In this document: in pieces, positions 60,222 to 64,000 of the stretch
Position numbering within the stretch: the stretch's first letter is position 1
Layout: every line of letters begins with the position of its first letter
Assembly: GCF_014649535.1 (NCBI RefSeq)
Contig: NZ_BMTF01000005.1
Span: 64,564-128,563, forward strand
Source of the DNA: Streptomyces gelaticus
Lineage (GTDB): Bacteria > Actinomycetota > Actinomycetes > Streptomycetales > Streptomycetaceae
DNA: 64,000 bases
Direction: 5' to 3'
Notes under the pieces: generated by a model
Told to the model about the DNA's origin: nothing
The model's input: only the letters and a program-made list of their open reading frames with translations
Database searches by the model: none
Made by a program: the position numbers and the translations under genes

Positions 60222-61339
60222 CACACCGTCTTGTACTCACGCGTCCACCAGACCGCCAGGGCCGACACCGCAGGGAACTGCGGGTCGGCCCTCTGGTCGT
60301 GCAGGCAGTACCGCCAGCGCAGTATCCAGAAGTCGTTGAGCCGCTCCCACCACACCCGGTGCACCGCGGCGGCCAGTTCCGCCGCCCCCGCCCCGGCCGT
60401 CCGCCGGTAGGCCCGCGCGTACTCCCGTACCTTTTCCAGCTCCAGCTTCCCGGCCGGCAGCACGAAGAAGATCGCCGCGGCCCGTACCGCCTCCTCCGCC
60501 CGCGGCTGGACCCCCAGCCGGTCCCAGTCGAGGATCGCGACCGGGTCGCCGCCCCGGTACAGGACGTTCAGCGGGTGGAAGTCCCCGTGCACCCAGCCGG
60601 TGGCCGGGGCGCCGGGGGTGGGGGGCCTGCGGTCGGCGTGCTGTTCCAGCAGGGCGCGCCGCTCCAGGAGGCGGTGCTCGGCCAGTTCGTCGAAGGCGTC
60701 CCGGGGGCGGCGCCGGCGCGCGGCCGTCAGCAGCTCGTCGATCACCGCGAAGGTGTCGGCGGGGTCGGGGCTCCGGTAGCCGACGGACCGGTGCGCGAGC
60801 CCGCTGCCCGCCCCCATGACCTGTTCGAGGCCGGTGTGCACCGCTCCGAGCAGCGCCCCGAGCCGCTCCGACTGGGCGGTGCTGAGCTGGGCGCCCGCCC
60901 GGTGCAGCCCGTCCACCCACGGGTGCAGGGCATAGCACCGGCCGCCGATCTCCGTGACCGTGTCGCCCTCGGTGTCCTGCACGGGCGGGGCGACGGGCAC
61001 GCCCAGCGACTGGAGCCGCTGGGTGGCCCGGTGCTGGCGGACGATCGTGGCGCGGTCACCGGTGGAGTCGTCGAGGTGGTGCTTGAGGAAGTAGGAGCCG
61101 CGGGTGGTGGAGACGCGGTAGCCGTGGTTGAGCAGGCCCTTGGTGGTGGGCTTGCAGCTCAGGGGTTCACCGGTGTCCGGATAGCGGCGCAGCACCTCGT
61201 TCACCGGAGGCACGGGTGGCCGGGGCACGGACGGGAGGAGGACCTTGTCCACCGGGGACACGGGCTGAGCGGGCACGGACGGGACCAGCACCTTGCCGGC
61301 CGACGCAGCGGGCGGAAGGGTGACAGATGAGCGCGGCAC
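60203..61339 (-). CDS. Aminoglycoside phosphotransferase-family protein
   Basis: A 378-residue APH/choline-kinase-like protein. Nucleotide part with SYFLKHHLDD, then LHPWVDGLH; the catalytic loop is GWVHGDFHPLNVLY (His-Gly-Asp...Asn) and the metal site AILDWDRLG. N-terminal ~50 residues are Pro/Val-rich and poorly conserved, so the true start may be downstream of GTG 61339. It probably phosphorylates a small alcohol or sugar; drug resistance is not implied. Confidence 0.85.
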   Translation of the reverse strand: MPRSSVTLPPAASAGKVLVPSVPAQPVSPVDKVLLPSVPRPPVPPVNEVLRRYPDTGEPLSCKPTTKGLLNHGYRVSTTRGSYFLKHHLDDSTGDRATIVRQHRATQRLQSLGVPVAPPVQDTEGDTVTEIGGRCYALHPWVDGLHRAGAQLSTAQSERLGALLGAVHTGLEQVMGAGSGLAHRSVGYRSPDPADTFAVIDELLTAARRRRPRDAFDELAEHRLLERRALLEQHADRRPPTPGAPATGWVHGDFHPLNVLYRGGDPVAILDWDRLGVQPRAEEAVRAAAIFFVLPAGKLELEKVREYARAYRRTAGAGAAELAAAVHRVWWERLNDFWILRWRYCLHDQRADPQFPAVSALAVWWTREYKTVCEAFTG

Positions 61340-61354
61340 TCAGCAGATGTTAGA

Positions 61355-61798
61355 TCACGCTGTGTTGATGATCGGCTGACTTGCGTCGAAGCCCAGAGTG
61401 TGCACCGAGGCGAAGTGAGGTTCGAGCCTGAGGTACGCCGGGTCGAAGGGCTCGCCGTTCACCCGGGCGGGACCGTCGCCGAAGAGCTCGCGCTGCCCGG
61501 GCGCCGGGTGCACGATCTCGGCGGTGCCGGTGAACTGCACGGCCCACAGATCGTCGTCGCCCCCCGGGCCGGCGCCGCCCGGCCCGGCGCTGCTGAAGTT
61601 GTCCGCGCCGTACGCCACGACCGTGCCGTCGCATGCGTTGTGGTAGCCGAAACCGCTGTGCATCCGCAGGACCACATGACCGTCGATCACGACGTGGCGG
61701 GCAACCGACAGAAACGGGAGGGCCCGCATGCTCGTCGCCAGCCGGCCGTAGCGGACGCGGCCGAGCAGTTCGATCGCCTGGAGTTCCTCGGAGGACAT
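61355..61798 (-). CDS. Pyridoxamine 5'-phosphate oxidase-family protein
   Basis: A 147-residue split-barrel flavin/F420-binding-type protein. LGRVRYGRLATSMRALPFLSVARHVVIDGHVVLRM and DLWAVQFTGTAEIVH are typical of PPOX-class proteins. It may bind FMN or F420 and reduce small molecules or act as a sensor. ATG 61798 is preferred; GTG 61807 is possible. It lies just upstream of the phosphotransferase gene with a 15-bp gap. Confidence 0.82.
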   Translation of the reverse strand: MSSEELQAIELLGRVRYGRLATSMRALPFLSVARHVVIDGHVVLRMHSGFGYHNACDGTVVAYGADNFSSAGPGGAGPGGDDDLWAVQFTGTAEIVHPAPGQRELFGDGPARVNGEPFDPAYLRLEPHFASVHTLGFDASQPIINTA

Positions 61799-61941
61799 GA
61801 CCTCCACTCTCCGTCACCCCGGAGGTCACAGAAAGAGGCCGCGGCCCCGGTTGCTCAAGGACCAAAGTCCCGAACGCCACCGGGGCGCGCGGCCCCATCG
61901 TCCCCGCTCCCGCGTGCTCCCGGCCGCCCCGGGTGCGGTCC

Positions 61942-62616
61942 TCAGCGTTTCTCCGCCTGGAGCCTGGCCACGTACGCGGCGGCCTGCGAACGCCGCTCCA
62001 TGCCCAGCTTGGAGAGCAGGCTGGAGACATAGTTCTTGATCGTCTTCTCGGCGAGGTGGAGCCGCTCGCCGATCACCCGGTTCGTCAGTCCCTCGCCGAT
62101 CAGGTCGAGGATCTTGCGCTCCTGGTCGGTGAGAGCGGCGAGCTTGTCCTCGGCCCCGCCCTTCTTGCCGTCGCGCAGCCGCTCCAGCACCCGGGCGGTC
62201 GCCACCGGGTCCAGCAGCGACTTCCCGGCCGCCACCTCACGTACCGCGTTCAGCAGCTCGTTGCCCCGGATCGCCTTCAGCACATAACCCGACGCACCCG
62301 CCATGATCGCGTCGAAGAGCGCCTCGTCGTCGGCGTACGAGGTGAGCATCAGGCATTTGACGTTCTCGTCCTGGGAACGGACCTCCCGGCAGACCTCCAC
62401 CCCGCTCCCGTCCGGCAGCCGTACGTCGAGCACCGCCACATCGGGGCGGGTCGCGGGGATACGGACCAGCGCGTCCGTCGCGGTGCCGGCCTCGCCGACG
62501 ACCTCGATGTCGTCCTCGGACGAGAGCAATTCATGGACTCCCCGTCGGACGACTTCATGGTCGTCCAGCAGAAAAACAGTGATTTTTCCTTGTTCACGCA
62601 CAAAACGCAGTCTCAC
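61942..62616 (-). CDS. NarL/LuxR-family response regulator, DevR-like
   Basis: A 224-residue response regulator. Receiver domain: [13 protein letters not shown] (acidic pocket), phospho-acceptor Asp in [13 protein letters not shown], Thr in CLMLTSY, Lys in [10 protein letters not shown]-terminal LuxR helix-turn-helix: [44 protein letters not shown]. It is close to DevR/DosR-type regulators. No histidine kinase is beside it. The start is GTG 62616 with GAGG upstream (GTG 62601 also possible). Confidence 0.92.
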   Translation of the reverse strand: MRLRFVREQGKITVFLLDDHEVVRRGVHELLSSEDDIEVVGEAGTATDALVRIPATRPDVAVLDVRLPDGSGVEVCREVRSQDENVKCLMLTSYADDEALFDAIMAGASGYVLKAIRGNELLNAVREVAAGKSLLDPVATARVLERLRDGKKGGAEDKLAALTDQERKILDLIGEGLTNRVIGERLHLAEKTIKNYVSSLLSKLGMERRSQAAAYVARLQAEKR

Positions 62617-62941
62617 ACACTCGCCTCTTCCCTGCCGCCGAACGGCGGGATAACGTGCCGTTGTTCCGGCGGCCTGCAAGGCTGTTACCAGTGCTGTGAC
62701 CAGCGAGAGTTCCCGATTTTTTCGATTTACTTGGAAATCCAAGCAAAATCGCAGGTCAGATGGGGTTTCGCAGTTATGCGGCGTACTGGGTAACGTGCTT
62801 TTGGCAGGGCGCTCGCCGGGGCACCTGTCACGCCTGTTCCCGGACCGAGCGGCACCCACCCCGTGCACGGGTACGGACACAGGCGAGCCGCACTGGCTTC
62901 CCGGCAGACCCCGGGGGCCGGACCGACGGAGGAGCACGCAC
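62617..62941. promoter_or_regulatory. Divergent promoter region with inverted repeat
   Basis: Gap between the response regulator and bkdA2, with an AT-rich centre unusual here. It contains a perfect palindrome CTTGGA-AA-TCCAAG at 62730-62743, a candidate regulator site. No gene is seen. Confidence 0.6.
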
Positions 62942-64000
62942 GTGACCGTGGAGAGCACTGCCGCGAGCAAACCGCGACGCAGCAGTAAGCGGACCAGCGC
63001 CGTGAAAACGCCCGCTAAGACGCCCGCGAAGACGCCCGCGAAGACGTCCGCCAAGACGCCCGCCAGGACGTCCGCGAAGACGCCACAGAGTTCCGGGCCC
63101 GAGCTCGTACAGCTGCTGACGCCCGAGGGCGAGCGCGTGGAGCACCCGGACTACTCGATCGACCTGACCGCGGACGAGCTGCGCGGTCTGTACCGGGACA
63201 TGGTCCTGACCCGCCGCTTCGACGCCGAGGCCACCGCCCTCCAGCGCCAGGGCGAGCTGGGCCTGTGGGCGTCGCTGCTCGGTCAGGAGGCGGCCCAGAT
63301 CGGCTCCGGCCGGGCGCTGCACGACGACGACTACGTCTTCCCGACCTACCGGGAGCACGGCGTCGCCTGGTGCCGGGGGGTGGATCCGACCAATCTGCTC
63401 GGGATGTTCCGCGGCGTGAACCACGGTGGTTGGGACCCGAACAGCAACAACTTCCACCTGTACACGATCGTCATCGGCTCGCAGACCCTGCACGCCACCG
63501 GCTACGCCATGGGCGTCGCCAAGGACGGTGCGGACTCGGCCGTGATCGCGTACTTCGGCGACGGCGCCTCCAGCCAGGGAGACGTCGCCGAGTCCTTCAC
63601 CTTCTCCGCGGTCTACAACGCCCCGGTCGTCTTCTTCTGTCAGAACAACCAGTGGGCGATCTCCGAGCCGACCGAGAAGCAGACCCGCGTCCCGCTCTAC
63701 CAGCGCGCGCAGGGCTTCGGCTTCCCCGGTGTCCGGGTCGACGGCAACGACGTACTCGCCTGCCTGGCCGTCACCAGGTCGGCGCTGGAGCGGGCCCGCC
63801 GGGGTGAGGGGCCCACCCTCGTCGAGGCGTTCACCTACCGGATGGGCGCGCACACCACCTCCGACGACCCGACGAAGTACCGGGCGGACGAGGAGCGGGC
63901 CTCCTGGGAGGCCAAGGACCCGATCCTGCGGCTGCGCACGTACCTGGAGAAGGCGGGCGCCGCGGACGAGGCGTTCTTCACCGCGCTGGACGAGGAGAGC
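62942..64000 (+). CDS. bkdA2: Branched-chain/pyruvate dehydrogenase E1 alpha, second copy (3' end outside window)
   Basis: 353 codons visible. After a Lys/Ala/Thr/Pro-rich N-terminus of ~55 residues (repeated KTPA units) comes an E1 alpha domain: [30 protein letters not shown], ThDP motif [33 protein letters not shown] and [16 protein letters not shown]. It is a diverged paralogue of the bkdA at 41602, and S. coelicolor likewise has two such clusters close together. GTG 62942 follows GGAGGAG. The lysine-rich tail is not part of the enzyme fold. Confidence 0.9.
   Translation, partial: MTVESTAASKPRRSSKRTSAVKTPAKTPAKTPAKTSAKTPARTSAKTPQSSGPELVQLLTPEGERVEHPDYSIDLTADELRGLYRDMVLTRRFDAEATALQRQGELGLWASLLGQEAAQIGSGRALHDDDYVFPTYREHGVAWCRGVDPTNLLGMFRGVNHGGWDPNSNNFHLYTIVIGSQTLHATGYAMGVAKDGADSAVIAYFGDGASSQGDVAESFTFSAVYNAPVVFFCQNNQWAISEPTEKQTRVPLYQRAQGFGFPGVRVDGNDVLACLAVTRSALERARRGEGPTLVEAFTYRMGAHTTSDDPTKYRADEERASWEAKDPILRLRTYLEKAGAADEAFFTALDEES
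63005..63086 (+). repeat. 12-bp coding repeat (Lys-Thr-Pro/Ser-Ala)
   Basis: About seven units of AAGACGCCCGCG-type sequence encoding K-T-P-A or K-T-S-A in the N-terminus of bkdA2. It resembles the lysine-rich repeats of histone-like tails. Confidence 0.85.

Overview
The window reads as a Streptomyces chromosome. GC content and GC bias at third codon positions are very high, GTG/TTG starts and 4-base stop/start overlaps are common, the tRNA does not encode CCA, and there are two perfect parS palindromes and several DnaA boxes. Gene order across about 7.6-25 kb matches the oriC-proximal actinobacterial division and cell-wall block (ppi, rhomboid, crgA, DUF881, trpG-type amidotransferase, pknB, pbpA, rodA, pstP, fhaB, fhaA) known from mycobacteria and streptomycetes. 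The sequence is therefore probably a few tens to about a hundred kilobases from oriC. oriC itself is not present.

Layout. (1) 1-7.6 kb is an accessory island on the minus strand: a HAD phosphatase, a Rossmann reductase-like protein, an MbtH protein and a large NRPS that runs off the left edge. It ends in a decayed transposase, a small inverted repeat, a tRNA-3'-end-like fragment and a strong terminator. (2) 7.6-25 kb is the conserved growth/division block. It includes three class E sortases, a PASTA kinase/phosphatase/FHA signalling set, the PbpA-RodA synthase pair, and an inserted Mrr-type nuclease gene. (3) 25-27.3 kb holds tRNA-Leu(CAG), a parS site and two decaying genes (a MarR regulator and a membrane protein). 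(4) 27.5-31.7 kb has DUF2252, J-domain, rhodanese and acyl-CoA dehydrogenase genes. (5) 31.8-41 kb has the paaABCDE operon, an SdpA/SdpB-like membrane pair, a TrmH-type methylase, paaN and a TetR regulator. (6) 41.6-45.2 kb is a branched-chain 2-oxoacid dehydrogenase operon (bkdABC) with an Lrp-type regulator. (7) 45.4-50.3 kb has MobA- and MoeA-type molybdenum cofactor genes, a K+ channel and a quinone oxidoreductase. (8) 50.5-64 kb has the proteasome activator Bpa, an ABC exporter with its PadR regulator, two divergent Ser/Thr kinases, a phosphotransferase, a PPOX-fold protein, a response regulator and the start of a second bkdA.

How the parts fit. PknB, PstP, FhaA/FhaB, PbpA, RodA and CrgA together control peptidoglycan synthesis at growth and division sites. 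Class E sortases attach surface proteins such as chaplins during aerial growth. PaaA-E and PaaN open and process the ring of phenylacetyl-CoA. A shared 18-bp operator-like sequence lies in front of paaA, between paaN and its TetR regulator, and upstream of bkdA, which suggests joint control. Other notable regulatory DNA: a five-box DnaA cluster between the rhomboid gene and crgA, a KstR-like palindrome upstream of the acyl-CoA dehydrogenase, and large palindromes lying over the start codons of padR and of a Pro/Ser-rich surface protein.
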